Numbered from the stretch's first letter, positions 42,801 through 50,153 are shown. The stretch: DNA of 64,000 nt from Bacteroidota bacterium (GCA_030017895.1 JASEGV010000001.1:51581-115580), one strand, 5' to 3'. Notes: generated by a model not told the origin, from the letters alone. Program-made: numbers and translations.

Positions 42801-43334
42801 AATACAACTTATTCAGATTCACCGAAAACAGACTATACTGTTCAAGGTAATTGGTACAGTCGTCAATATCAATATAAATATGCTGTTTGGATGAGACGAA
42901 TGAATGTTGGTTCGACATATACAGATGGTGATGTCCTCGAAATAACGCCTTACTTCCCTCTCACTGCGAATGATGTATTCGAATTCAATCCTTTAAAGTT
43001 GTTATCTGTTAAAAATACAAAAGAAGTTCCAGACAGGTTTGCTCTTTACAACAACTATCCAAACCCGTTCAACCCGCAAACAACTATTCGTTATGAAATA
43101 CCAGTTGGCGGTAGAGTAGTTTTAGAAATTTACAATCTTCTCGGTCAGAAAGTCAGAACATTGCTTAACGAAGAAAAACCTGCCGGGAGGTATTCAAGTG
43201 TTTGGGATGGCAAAAATGATAATGGTAACTTTATATCTTCAGGAGTATATTTATACAGACTTGTGGTGAGTTCATCGGGCCCATTGAGAAGCGAGAATTA
43301 TACAACAACCAAAAAGATGGTTTTAATCCGATAA
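39846..43334 (+). CDS. Large T9SS-exported protein with C-terminal sorting domain
   Basis: 1162 residues. A signal peptide (KQLSSLILAIVMICSITGN) is preceded by an AGGAGG site 6 nt before the ATG. The middle is a large, probably beta-rich region of unknown function with Asp/Asn-rich segments (APWIDIDANG, DDGLHNDSSANDNIWG). The C-terminus is a type A T9SS sorting domain: FALYNNYPNPFNPQTTIRYE, then EIYNLLGQKVRTLLNEEKPA, SGVYLYRLVV and the end KKMVLIR. The protein would pass the outer membrane through the type IX system and be anchored or released. It is monocistronic, ending at the terminator at 43362-43390. Its WPVNQGAPWID segment matches the partial protein at 1-648. Confidence 0.9.
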   Translation: MKQLSSLILAIVMICSITGNLKSGIDPQQPKAFFDFKKQSSPELQLIFDRKKIDVNRISAWFRNDGEFFSDHATTGPGFEWPKGSRIHAIFSSGLWVGAKVQTDTGKEIRVATVGHFGSEYRPGRIMPDGSAEDFTLPHLRIYQVRPLLDLPTSTPDYADWPVNQGAPWIDIDANGIWNPNIDKIGINWPSGPEYPAMIQFYVYNDAHANFHTWIWGRSKPLGVEVRQTNWAYQSGIGDILFIRFQIYNKSSNTLDSTYFTLWSDPDLGDAFDDYVGCDTTSDYRGKPHNLGYAYNGTNTDGPIGYGTAPPAVGFKLMQGPLIQGSFNDTAIAFGKKWAGFKNGRISSFNFYCGPGQGGCTNPDWYDPSLFGQTYNIMKGLTRTGKPQIDCNGDTTKFVFAGDPVTGTGCLNSHLLQPSDIRFTMPTGPLTLAPGDSQEVIYAVIIDRGANNLNSITRLRILSERVNLAYENSFKNIPFASLLSPNIYSPPFLINAFVKDAIQVVATLTSQTGTILGTATLYDDGLHNDSSANDNIWGNWLHSNVDSAGAMLSLSITYSNNQTLEWRNLLTGIPTIGKIKIDDFQISADHINNDGIPNPGENIRFTLKLINFTNFNLNIWNINEYKVESPHISQVNLPRSSVVNIPSNSISNWFPDNYYSLNIDKNTPTPHIAKIIFQFNDDKENYWFDTLKFTVQEFTFPPIDTLPLHSSGYSEGTFRICLVDYSQLKDNYYKININKPSQDNITFNLINTQTNDSLLKKHELPEPLYGHNIPVTDGFRIRRGNFTTLSGAKKWDYLPLSNKWFTGVNGYSTRMDVLCGYRGFITYPRIGRFVDLVSSVPADSLRIVELRFSDNNTQKAYRCIDGLSIRPPRGIIHPEFRPFVITDSVGYGYWYQDYEMYPLGNSALGRTVPFTVWEINNKTGQERQLDVAIIERNDTLYRKILGSDGNDSLVYIYRGNIDGKWNPSPLNNSDSQPGDEVILILNTTYSDSPKTDYTVQGNWYSRQYQYKYAVWMRRMNVGSTYTDGDVLEITPYFPLTANDVFEFNPLKLLSVKNTKEVPDRFALYNNYPNPFNPQTTIRYEIPVGGRVVLEIYNLLGQKVRTLLNEEKPAGRYSSVWDGKNDNGNFISSGVYLYRLVVSSSGPLRSENYTTTKKMVLIR

Positions 43335-43361
43335 CTTCACATATTTTTTAACTTATGTTAT

Positions 43362-43390
43362 GGAGGATGATTCGTCACCCTCCTTTTTAT
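43362..43390 (+). terminator. Rho-independent terminator after the T9SS protein
   Basis: GGAGGATGA and TCACCCTCC pair with one mismatch around a TTCG tetraloop, followed by TTTTTAT. It lies 28 nt after the stop at 43334 and separates this gene from butyrate kinase. Confidence 0.85.
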
Positions 43391-43449
43391 TATTTGAAGA
43401 TTATCGCTTATTCATTTATATTTGATTAAATTTTTAACGAAGAATCTAA

Positions 43450-44511
43450 ATGTATAAAATACTTGTCATCAACCCCGGCTCGACATCCACAAAAATTGCC
43501 ATTTTCAACGATAAGGAAATGGTTTTAGCCGAAACTTTAAAACACTCGGCTGAAGAAATAAAAACTCATCCAAAAATCTGGAATCAATTCGATTTCAGGT
43601 TTAGCGCAATTGATAAATGGCTGCATCAAAACAAAATCAATCTAAAAGAATTGAACGCAGTTGTAACATTGGGCGGATTATTCCGCTCGCTCGAAGGTGG
43701 TGTGTATGAAGTGAATGATAAAATGCTTGTTGACGCTCGTGCAAACTTGCAAGGCGAACACGCCTCGAACCTCGGCTGTGCACTTGCCTATTCAATCGCA
43801 GTAGAAGCTCATTGCAAAGCTTATGTCGTTGACCCTGTATCGGTAGATGAGTTTGAACCACTGGCAAGATATTCCGGTCACCCTGAAATTACACGGCGAA
43901 GTCTTTCGCACGCTTTAAGTTTGCACGAAGCAGCACGCAATGCAGCGGAACAATTACATCTCAAGTATGAATCGTCATCATTCGTGATCGCACATACCGG
44001 CGGCGGAATTTCAGTAGCGCCTATCCGAAACGGAAAAATTATTGATGTGAATGATGCATCGAGTGACGGGCCTTTTTCACCAGAGAGAACAGGCGGACTC
44101 CCGCTGCAACCATTCATCACGTTAGCCTACTCAGGAAAGTATTCGGAGCAAGAACTACGCAAGTTCGTAATGGGCAACGGCGGCTTGGTCGCATATTTAA
44201 GAACGAACAGTGCTGAAGAAATTGAAAAACGAATTGCAGATGGTGATGCTAAAGCCAAAGAAGTATTTGAAGCAATGGCTTACCAGATCGCCAAAGAAAT
44301 TGGCGCTATGGCAACTGTACTGAAAGGAAAAGTGGATGCAATTGTTATTACCGGCGGACTCGCAAAATCGAAAATGCTGACCGATTGGATTGTTGAACGT
44401 GTGAAGTTCATCGCAGAAGTTTTAATATTCCGCGGAGACGACGAGATGAAAGCATTAGCGAAAGCTGCATTGCGGGTTTTGGATGGACGTGAGATAGCAA
44501 AACAATATTGA
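43450..44511 (+). CDS. buk: Butyrate kinase
   Basis: A 353-residue ASKHA-fold acyl kinase that makes ATP and butyrate (or a branched-chain acid) from acyl phosphate and ADP. The phosphate-binding start ILVINPGSTSTKIAIF, the central IAHTGGGISVAPIRNGKIID and the adenosine-binding AIVITGGLAKSKMLTDWI are typical. The length matches butyrate kinase rather than the roughly 400-residue acetate kinase. It is followed after 15 nt by phosphate butyryltransferase, the preceding step of the pathway. Confidence 0.95.
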   Translation: MYKILVINPGSTSTKIAIFNDKEMVLAETLKHSAEEIKTHPKIWNQFDFRFSAIDKWLHQNKINLKELNAVVTLGGLFRSLEGGVYEVNDKMLVDARANLQGEHASNLGCALAYSIAVEAHCKAYVVDPVSVDEFEPLARYSGHPEITRRSLSHALSLHEAARNAAEQLHLKYESSSFVIAHTGGGISVAPIRNGKIIDVNDASSDGPFSPERTGGLPLQPFITLAYSGKYSEQELRKFVMGNGGLVAYLRTNSAEEIEKRIADGDAKAKEVFEAMAYQIAKEIGAMATVLKGKVDAIVITGGLAKSKMLTDWIVERVKFIAEVLIFRGDDEMKALAKAALRVLDGREIAKQY

Positions 44512-44526
44512 GAAATCATAAATTGC

Positions 44527-45432
44527 ATGATAAAGAACTTTAAAGATTTTTTAACATACGCTCTCTCGATAAAGGGCAAATCTATCGTGGTTGTTCAACC
44601 GCATAACGAAGAGACACTCTCTGCCGTCGTCGAAACCGCAAAGATGAATTTAGCTGAATTCCATTTGGTCGGAACTGAATCTATTATCCGGCAAACGCTC
44701 AACTCGTTAGGTAGTTCGCTTCAATTTCATTTTTACAATGAAGTTGATACTGAAAAATCCATATTAAAATCTTTCGAACTCATCCACAACAAAACGTGCG
44801 ATATCCTGATGAAGGGTTCGGTGGATACTTCGACTTTGATGAAATCGGTTTTCGACCCTGCAAACAATTTACGTTCAGGAAAACTTTTCAGCGATGTATT
44901 CATTTTTGAGACACATAAAGAAAATAAATTACTGATGATAACCGATGGCGGGCTTAATTTATCACCGAATCTTGATGAAAAAATTTCAATCATACAGAAT
45001 GCTATAAAAGTTGCCCACGCATTAGGGAACACGAATCCAAAAGTGGCTTTATTGTCGGCATCCGAAAAAGTTAATCCGAAACTACAATCATCTGTTGATG
45101 CGGCTGAAATTACGAAGCTGAACCGTGATTGGAAAATAACGGGATGTGTAATCGAGGGACCGATGGCGTTAGATGTTTGCGTTAGTGAACAAGCCGCCGC
45201 TGAAAAAAATATCCGCACCGAAGTTGCCGGTAAAGCCGACATTATTGTAGCTCCGAACATCGAAGCAGCCAACAGTTTGGCAAAAAGCACGCAATACTTT
45301 GCCGGATTGCCGCACGCGCAGGTAATAGTAGGGGGTAAAATTCCGATACTCATCCCATCGCGTGCAGATAAATGCGAAGAAAAAGTCAGGACAATTGCTT
45401 TAGGTGTTATAATGAGTTCTGCGAATAATTAA
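44527..45432 (+). CDS. ptb: Phosphate butyryltransferase
   Basis: 301 residues of the phosphotransacetylase/phosphate butyryl transferase family, exchanging CoA for phosphate on butyryl-CoA. Visible family segments are LMKGSVDTSTLMKSVFD, MITDGGLNLSPNLDEKISI, VEGPMALDVCVS-like (IEGPMALDVCVS) and AQVIVGGKIPILIPSRADKC. With butyrate kinase it forms a two-gene unit for substrate-level ATP formation. The last 4 nt overlap the convergent mobA stop. Confidence 0.94.
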   Translation: MIKNFKDFLTYALSIKGKSIVVVQPHNEETLSAVVETAKMNLAEFHLVGTESIIRQTLNSLGSSLQFHFYNEVDTEKSILKSFELIHNKTCDILMKGSVDTSTLMKSVFDPANNLRSGKLFSDVFIFETHKENKLLMITDGGLNLSPNLDEKISIIQNAIKVAHALGNTNPKVALLSASEKVNPKLQSSVDAAEITKLNRDWKITGCVIEGPMALDVCVSEQAAAEKNIRTEVAGKADIIVAPNIEAANSLAKSTQYFAGLPHAQVIVGGKIPILIPSRADKCEEKVRTIALGVIMSSANN

Positions 45433-46040
45433 ATCAAAGTTTTTAAAATTTCCCGATAATCCGATTTATTGTTCATATTAAGAAAAACATTCTTGTTATA
45501 GGCAGCGTGGTTTTCGATGCTAATTATTTCAGCTCCTGCCTTCTCAATCAATGTTAATAAATTATTTTCTTTGTTCTTCAAATTTTCTGACTTTTGATTT
45601 TCGGAAAGAATTTTTTCTACAAAATCAATACAACGTTTCTGATAAACAGCCGCAAGTGTTTGAACGAATCCCTCCGTTTTAGAAACCGTGATCGGTTTGC
45701 TCGTTTCATAATTAATTATATAAACGACAATTTCTTTTTTCATTAACAACAAATCGCAGGAGAGTATAAAATTTTTCTTGGTTGTTGAATTCAGCAATCC
45801 TGAATGTATCCCCGCAAGCGGTCCCATATTTTTATAAATATCTTCATGAGTATCAAGACCTAAAAAACTATATTCTGCAGGTGAGTTCGTTATCAATATC
45901 ACATTTGTAAATAGCGATTGCATGAAATTGCGTACTACTTCAATTGCGGTCAGATTGCCGATTTTTAAAAACGCTTTATTCTCGCCCATTCGTGTGCTTC
46001 GACCGCCCGCAAGAATAATTCCTGTTACGTCGCGATACAT
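45429..46040 (-). CDS. mobA: Molybdenum cofactor guanylyltransferase
   Basis: 203 residues with the nucleotidyltransferase signature GIILAGGRSTRMGENKAFLK and the Mg-binding region FILSCDLLLMKKE; a family Asp of the usual GCDxP loop is kept as CDLLL. It attaches GMP to molybdopterin to form the bis-MGD cofactor that PsrA-type enzymes need. It is the last gene of the moa operon, 3 nt after the MOSC gene, and ends in a 4-nt convergent overlap with ptb. Confidence 0.9.
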   Translation of the reverse strand: MYRDVTGIILAGGRSTRMGENKAFLKIGNLTAIEVVRNFMQSLFTNVILITNSPAEYSFLGLDTHEDIYKNMGPLAGIHSGLLNSTTKKNFILSCDLLLMKKEIVVYIINYETSKPITVSKTEGFVQTLAAVYQKRCIDFVEKILSENQKSENLKNKENNLLTLIEKAGAEIISIENHAAYNKNVFLNMNNKSDYREILKTLI

Positions 46041-46043
46041 TTG

Positions 46044-46517
46044 TTACTTCGATTGCATTTGAAGTACAATTTTTTTATAGAGCACCTCATCGTCTAAATA
46101 TATTTTACCCCCCTTAATTACTTTTGCAAAAATTCCTTCTTTCGGCATTACGCAATCACCGGCAGAGTAGTAAATTGCACAACGTGAGTGACACTCTTTT
46201 CCAATTTGAGTTATTTCTACTTCAGTTTCACCAATTAGTAACCTAACACCAACTTGAAGGTGCATCAAATCGATACCTTCGGTTGTCATGTTTTCAGCAA
46301 AGGCACCCGGTCTTACTTTCAATCCTTTTGCGCGCATCTTTTCAATGCTCTCAATCGCAAGTAAACTAATTTGCCTATGCCAATCACCTGCATGAACATC
46401 ACCTTCGATTCCCCATCCCTCGATTAGCTTCACGCTATTCACGTTCGTCTTGGGAATACCTTTCTTTTTGCTGACACTCAGCGCTACAATCTTGCCTTTT
46501 ACCTCATTTTTTGTCAT
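46044..46517 (-). CDS. MOSC-domain protein
   Basis: 157 residues of the MOSC family (the C-terminal domain type of Moco sulfurase). GIEGDVHAGDWHRQISLLA, VRPGAFAENMTTEGIDL and the conserved Cys region IGKECHSRCAIYYSAGDCVM are present. Stand-alone MOSC proteins are thought to handle sulfur or the molybdenum cofactor itself. The location between moeA and mobA supports a role in Moco maturation; the reaction is unknown. Confidence 0.9.
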   Translation of the reverse strand: MTKNEVKGKIVALSVSKKKGIPKTNVNSVKLIEGWGIEGDVHAGDWHRQISLLAIESIEKMRAKGLKVRPGAFAENMTTEGIDLMHLQVGVRLLIGETEVEITQIGKECHSRCAIYYSAGDCVMPKEGIFAKVIKGGKIYLDDEVLYKKIVLQMQSK

Positions 46518-46520
46518 ATG

Positions 46521-47789
46521 TCATTGTTTTTTGTTCGTTGCTCGATGCTCTTCGCTCATTGCTCTCTGATTTATATCCCACTTCAACAATTCTATTTTCA
46601 CACTCGTACCTTTCATGATAACGTTCTCATCTTTTGGGAAATGAATCAAACAATTTGCGTTTGCAAATCCGCCGAGCATATGTGAATCCTGCCCTTTAGT
46701 CGGGTTAACGACTAATTTGCCATCCGGTTTTTTTATAAAAATACCTCGAACAAATTCTAACCTACCTGCTCTCTTTCTTAAATCGGATTCAAGTACAGCC
46801 GTTTGTATGAAGTTTTGTTTTTCTGTTTGTCCCATCATCCGCAACAATGTCGGCTTGATAAATAAATAAAATGATAGCAGGGCAGCGACTGGATTTCCGG
46901 GGACACCGAAGATTAGCTTTTTACCTTTTGTTCCAAATAACAATGGCTTACCCGGTTTTATGGCTGCACGCCAAAATACTGTTTTTATTCCAAGACTGCT
47001 GCAAACATCTTTAACAAAATCGTAATCGCCAACAGAGACGCCGCCGGCTGTGATTACGACATCAGAAATTTTTAGAGCTTTCTGTATTGCTTTTTGGATT
47101 TCGCGTTTTTGGTCTTTAACACTCATCGCATATTCGGGTTGAATATTCAGTAATTGCAAAGCAGCCAACAATGAAGGTAGGTTCGAATCTCGAATTTCAC
47201 CCGGTTTTATTTGTTCTGAAAATTTCTTTAATTCATTTCCAGTAACTATAATAGAAACTTTTGGCTTGCGATATACATTTACACTTGCATTACCTAAACT
47301 TGCTAGAAGTCCGAGCACAGGAGGCGTAATTATTACACCGGACGAAAGTACCAATGCACCTTTAGAAAATTCTCCACCGCATTTACGGATGTTCGTGCCG
47401 ACTTCTGGTAATGTTTTAAAGATCACGTTGCCACCTATTTCTTCAACATCTTCTTTCATAACTACGGTATTGATGTTGCGCGGAACGAGTGCGCCCGTGA
47501 ATATTTTGAATGTGTGATTATTCTTCAGCGAATGTTTTCGAGTATCGCCTGCTTGAATAACTGCTTGCACTTTTAGAGAAACCTGATTTTTATGTGAAAA
47601 CAGTTTTAAGCCATTTACATTCACTGCAAATCCATCCACTGCTGACGAATTGAAGGTCGGTATCGGGTATTTTGCGATAATATTTTTTGCAAGTGTGTAA
47701 CCGAGCGTTTCCATCAGAGGCAATTTGATTGCATTGAGTGGTTTTGTTTGCTCTTCTATTAATTTTTGTGCTTCGTGATAATCAATCAT
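46521..47789 (-). CDS. moeA: Molybdopterin molybdenumtransferase MoeA
   Basis: A 422-residue protein that inserts molybdate into adenylylated molybdopterin. N-terminal segments include NSSAVDGFAVNVNG and IFTGALVPRNINTVVMKED. The MoCF-fold domain has ITAGGVSVGDYDFVKDV and the ligand-loop region GVPGNPVAALLSFYLFIKP. The last ten or so residues (AMSEEHRATNKKQ) are encoded by a degenerate 7-nt tandem array and have no counterpart in typical MoeA proteins. It starts 60 nt after the moaC-moaB fusion. Confidence 0.95.
   Translation of the reverse strand: MIDYHEAQKLIEEQTKPLNAIKLPLMETLGYTLAKNIIAKYPIPTFNSSAVDGFAVNVNGLKLFSHKNQVSLKVQAVIQAGDTRKHSLKNNHTFKIFTGALVPRNINTVVMKEDVEEIGGNVIFKTLPEVGTNIRKCGGEFSKGALVLSSGVIITPPVLGLLASLGNASVNVYRKPKVSIIVTGNELKKFSEQIKPGEIRDSNLPSLLAALQLLNIQPEYAMSVKDQKREIQKAIQKALKISDVVITAGGVSVGDYDFVKDVCSSLGIKTVFWRAAIKPGKPLLFGTKGKKLIFGVPGNPVAALLSFYLFIKPTLLRMMGQTEKQNFIQTAVLESDLRKRAGRLEFVRGIFIKKPDGKLVVNPTKGQDSHMLGGFANANCLIHFPKDENVIMKGTSVKIELLKWDINQRAMSEEHRATNKKQ
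46534..46568. repeat. Degenerate heptamer array within the moeA 3' end
   Basis: Five consecutive 7-nt units: ttcgttg, ctcgatg, ctcttcg, ctcattg, ctctctg. They lie in the reading frame of moeA and encode its atypical C-terminal tail. A 7-nt period shifts through all three codon phases, so the encoded peptide is not periodic. Confidence 0.6.
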
Positions 47790-47849
47790 TCTAAATTATC
47801 TTCATTTGTTTTGCGAGAATTTTGTGTACCTCGCGGTGAAATTTATCTT

Positions 47850-48758
47850 TCAATGTCCTCCGCCAGAAATCATCCTGAATGAATGGAGCAAACCGGGAAA
47901 CAGTGCATCGAGCGATTCGGCAACACCTTTTTTTGAACCGGGAAGATTCACGATTAAAGTATTTCCCCGCAACCCGGCTGACGCACGCGAAAGCATCGAG
48001 TATGGTGTGCGTTCCTGTCCGAATGAACGAGCAGCTTCAGGAATACCGGGGACTTCCCGCTCGATTACGCGTCTCATAGCTTCGGGTGTGCAATCCCGCG
48101 GACTGAAACCTGTGCCGCCGGTAGTTACCACCAAATCTAATTTCAATTCGTCTGCATAACGAATAAGCTCAGATGCAATTTGTTCAAGTTCATCAGGAAT
48201 AATTTTATAATCAACTACTTCCACCAATTCTTTTTTCAGCCGATCAACGATGAGCTTGCCCGATAAATCGGATTTCTTGCCGGCGTAAACTGAATCGGAC
48301 ATAACCAAGACTGCTGCACGTAATGGCTTATCATATTTTGTTTTGAAATCAGATTTACCCCCGGTCTTCTCCAGCAACTTAACGCCAACAATCTCCATTG
48401 AATCATCCAACATCTTCGTCATATCATAAATAGTGAGAACGGCAACTGATGCTGCGGTGAGGGCTTCCATCTCGACGCCGGTTTTGTAGATTGCTTTTAC
48501 TGTTACACTAACTTCTATAAAACCTTCACCGATGCTAAATTCAACTCCGACATAATCAACCGGAAGTGGATGACAGTAAGGAACTATTTGACTTGTGTTC
48601 TTAGCAGCTTGAATTGTTGCCACTTTTGCGACAGCTAGTGGATCCCCCTTCGGAATTTTATTTTGACGGATTAAATCTATGGTTTCCTGTTTTAATTTAA
48701 GAGTCCCTTTCGCAACGGCAGTGCGAAGAGTTTTCGTTTTGTTTGATATGTCTATCAT
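47850..48758 (-). CDS. moaCB: MoaC-MoaB(MogA-like) fusion protein
   Basis: 302 residues with two enzymes joined. Residues 1-150 are MoaC (cyclic pyranopterin monophosphate synthase): IVPYCHPLPVDYVGVEF, KTGVEMEALTAASVAVLTIY and DMTKMLDDSMEI. Residues about 158-300 are a MoaB/MogA molybdopterin-binding domain: MSDSVYAGKKSDLSGKLIVD, VVTTGGTGFSPRDCTPEAM, IVNLPGSKKGVAESLDAL. The first makes cPMP from the MoaA product; the second probably adenylylates molybdopterin ahead of MoeA. The fusion therefore joins an early and a late step. It starts 122 nt after moaA. Confidence 0.94.
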   Translation of the reverse strand: MIDISNKTKTLRTAVAKGTLKLKQETIDLIRQNKIPKGDPLAVAKVATIQAAKNTSQIVPYCHPLPVDYVGVEFSIGEGFIEVSVTVKAIYKTGVEMEALTAASVAVLTIYDMTKMLDDSMEIVGVKLLEKTGGKSDFKTKYDKPLRAAVLVMSDSVYAGKKSDLSGKLIVDRLKKELVEVVDYKIIPDELEQIASELIRYADELKLDLVVTTGGTGFSPRDCTPEAMRRVIEREVPGIPEAARSFGQERTPYSMLSRASAGLRGNTLIVNLPGSKKGVAESLDALFPGLLHSFRMISGGGH

Positions 48759-48779
48759 AGTTGAGCTCGTTATTCGATG

Positions 48780-48797
48780 TTCGTCCGTTGTCTGACG
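48780..48797. repeat. 18-bp direct repeat, copy 1 (3' side of moaA)
   Basis: TTCGTCCGTTGTCTGACG in the moaC-moaA gap. It matches 16 of 18 positions with TTCGTCCGTCATCTGACG at 50010-50027 on the same strand, on the other side of moaA. Both copies adjoin heptamer arrays. Confidence 0.6.
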
Positions 48798-48827
48798 AAA
48801 TCGACTTTATTAATTTATAATTGTTTC

Positions 48828-48862
48828 CTACATACTACATACTACACACTACTTACTGCTTA
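48828..48862. repeat. Heptamer tandem array between moaC-moaB and moaA
   Basis: Five 7-nt units in a row: ctacata, ctacata, ctacaca, ctactta, ctgctta. It occupies the 122-nt gap downstream of the moaA stop at 48881. Confidence 0.65.
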
Positions 48863-48880
48863 CTTCTCGGATTCACAACA

Positions 48881-49933
48881 TCAACCACCGATTTGTATCA
48901 TGCTTCTATTTTCTACATTTACTAACTCTTCCGTATCGGGATGTTGAAATTGTTTTTGCAGAACAGCCGAACGAATAATTTCTTCAATAGCTTCATCGGA
49001 TTGGTGGTTTCGAAGTGCTGAACGCAGATTAACTTCTGCCTGATGGAAAAGGCAGGACTTAATAGAACCATCGGCTGTTAACCTGATTCGGTTACACGTT
49101 CCACAAAAATGATCGGACATTGAAGTAATGAAACTAATCGTTCCCATTACTCCCTGCCCGCTTCGTTGAATCTGATGAGGCAGGCGGGCATTAATCTCCG
49201 CCGAAGGCGGATCCGCCTCTGGCAGACAATAATCCTTTGCTACAGAATGTTCATCTGATGATGCTGCTGCTTTCAACTCATATTTCTCCCTAATAACCTC
49301 CACCATTTGTTGATATGAAACGAATTTCGCCTGATTCCACTGATTGAACTTGAACGGCATATACTCTATGAAACGAACATTGATTGGTTTATCTCTGACA
49401 AATTCAACGAAGTCGAGTAGTTCATCAGCATTTACGCCTCCCATAACTACGACATTTATTTTCAGCGGCACAAAACCTGCCTCGAGTGAAGTAAATATTC
49501 CATCGATAACATCGTCGAAATGTTGGCGACCCGAAATCAATTCAAACCGCGAAGGGCGCAAAGTATCTAAACTGACATTCAGATTAGTAAGTCCAGCTTG
49601 TTTTAATTGATGAGTAAAAGATTTTAGCAAAACTCCGTTCGTAGTCATACCGAGAGTTTTAATTCCTGAAGTGCTTGCTAATCTTTGTATAAGTTTTGGT
49701 AAATCTTTTCTAACAAGCGGTTCACCACCGGTAAGGCGAATTTTACTCACACCCATAGCGGCAAATATTTTTGCAACCCTCTCGATTTCATCGAACGCGA
49801 GGATTTCAGTCCGCTCTCTCAGTTCAATGCCGGAAGGTGGCCTGCAGTAGTGGCACCGAAGATTGCACCTATCCGTAACAGATATACGGAGATAGCTATG
49901 CTGCCGATTAAAAGAATCTATTAGTTGAGACAT
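48881..49933 (-). CDS. moaA: GTP 3',8-cyclase MoaA with an in-frame palindrome-encoded insertion
   Basis: A 350-residue radical SAM enzyme for the first step of Moco synthesis. The N-terminal cluster motif is CNLRCHYC (Cys 23, 27, 30), followed by IRLTGGEPLVRKD. The second 4Fe-4S cluster is HFCGTCNRIRLTADGSIKSC. The essential C-terminal Gly-Gly is present (MIQIGG). Between VAKDY and GVMGTISFI about 25 residues (CLPEADPPSAEINARLPHQI and a few more) replace the short loop of ordinary MoaA; the DNA there (49155-49217) is GC-rich and palindromic. The gene has its own promoter and Moco-type riboswitch. Confidence 0.94.
   Translation of the reverse strand: MSQLIDSFNRQHSYLRISVTDRCNLRCHYCRPPSGIELRERTEILAFDEIERVAKIFAAMGVSKIRLTGGEPLVRKDLPKLIQRLASTSGIKTLGMTTNGVLLKSFTHQLKQAGLTNLNVSLDTLRPSRFELISGRQHFDDVIDGIFTSLEAGFVPLKINVVVMGGVNADELLDFVEFVRDKPINVRFIEYMPFKFNQWNQAKFVSYQQMVEVIREKYELKAAASSDEHSVAKDYCLPEADPPSAEINARLPHQIQRSGQGVMGTISFITSMSDHFCGTCNRIRLTADGSIKSCLFHQAEVNLRSALRNHQSDEAIEEIIRSAVLQKQFQHPDTEELVNVENRSMIQIGG
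49155..49217. repeat. GC-rich palindromic element inserted in moaA
   Basis: Three nested dyads lie within 63 nt: TGCCCGC (49155) with GCGGGCA (49184-49190); TCCGCC-GAA-GGCGGA (49197-49211); and the perfect 12-mer GGCGGATCCGCC (49206-49217). The base composition is far above the surrounding AT-rich gene. The reading frame is kept through the element. Confidence 0.75.
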
Positions 49934-49952
49934 TAGTTAGAAAAAGATTTTA

Positions 49953-49980
49953 GATTACAGATTACAGATTACAGATTACA
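49953..49980. repeat. (GATTACA)4 tandem array in the moaA leader
   Basis: Four perfect copies of gattaca, 20 nt upstream of the moaA start codon on the minus strand, so it forms part of the 5' UTR between the riboswitch terminator and the gene. Confidence 0.85.
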
Positions 49981-49991
49981 GTTCACCATTC

Positions 49992-50012
49992 GATATTCAA
50001 TATTCAATATTC
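49992..50012. repeat. Heptamer array, second block in the moaA leader
   Basis: Three 7-nt units, gatattc, aatattc, aatattc, immediately followed by the second copy of the 18-bp repeat. Confidence 0.6.
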
Positions 50013-50027
50013 GTCCGTCATCTGACG
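50010..50027. repeat. 18-bp direct repeat, copy 2 (5' side of moaA)
   Basis: TTCGTCCGTCATCTGACG, containing the near-palindrome CGTCA-TC-TGACG. It is the partner of 48780-48797, with moaA lying between the two. Confidence 0.6.
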
Positions 50028-50048
50028 TATTCATTATTCATTCGACAT

Positions 50049-50081
50049 AAAAAAACCCCATCGCTTATGGAAAGGACGGGG
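50049..50081 (-). terminator. Intrinsic terminator of the moaA leader
   Basis: On the minus strand CCCCGTC pairs with GATGGGG (one G-U) around a 12-nt loop and is followed by seven T. It sits between the predicted aptamer and moaA, about 115 nt upstream of the start codon. CCTTTCC at 50075-50069, in the 5' arm and loop, can pair with GGAAAGG at the 3' edge of the aptamer, which suggests a switch. Confidence 0.75.
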
Positions 50082-50099
50082 AATAATATTGATACATTT

Positions 50100-50147
50100 A
50101 ATCATTGAGTCATTCGTTCAATGTTTCAATGAAACAATGGCACAATC
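50100..50147. repeat. Octamer array in the moaA leader
   Basis: Six degenerate 8-nt units: aatcattg, agtcattc, gttcaatg, tttcaatg, aaacaatg, gcacaatc. It spans the spacer between aptamer and terminator. Its left edge, TTGATACATTTAATCATTGA (50089-50108), matches 63866-63885 at 19 of 20 positions. Confidence 0.55.
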
Positions 50148-50153
50148 ATTTAT

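Noticed and set aside
48828..50147. Tandem arrays near moaA as a CRISPR array
   Set aside because: The units are 7-8 nt with no spacers and no cas genes nearby.
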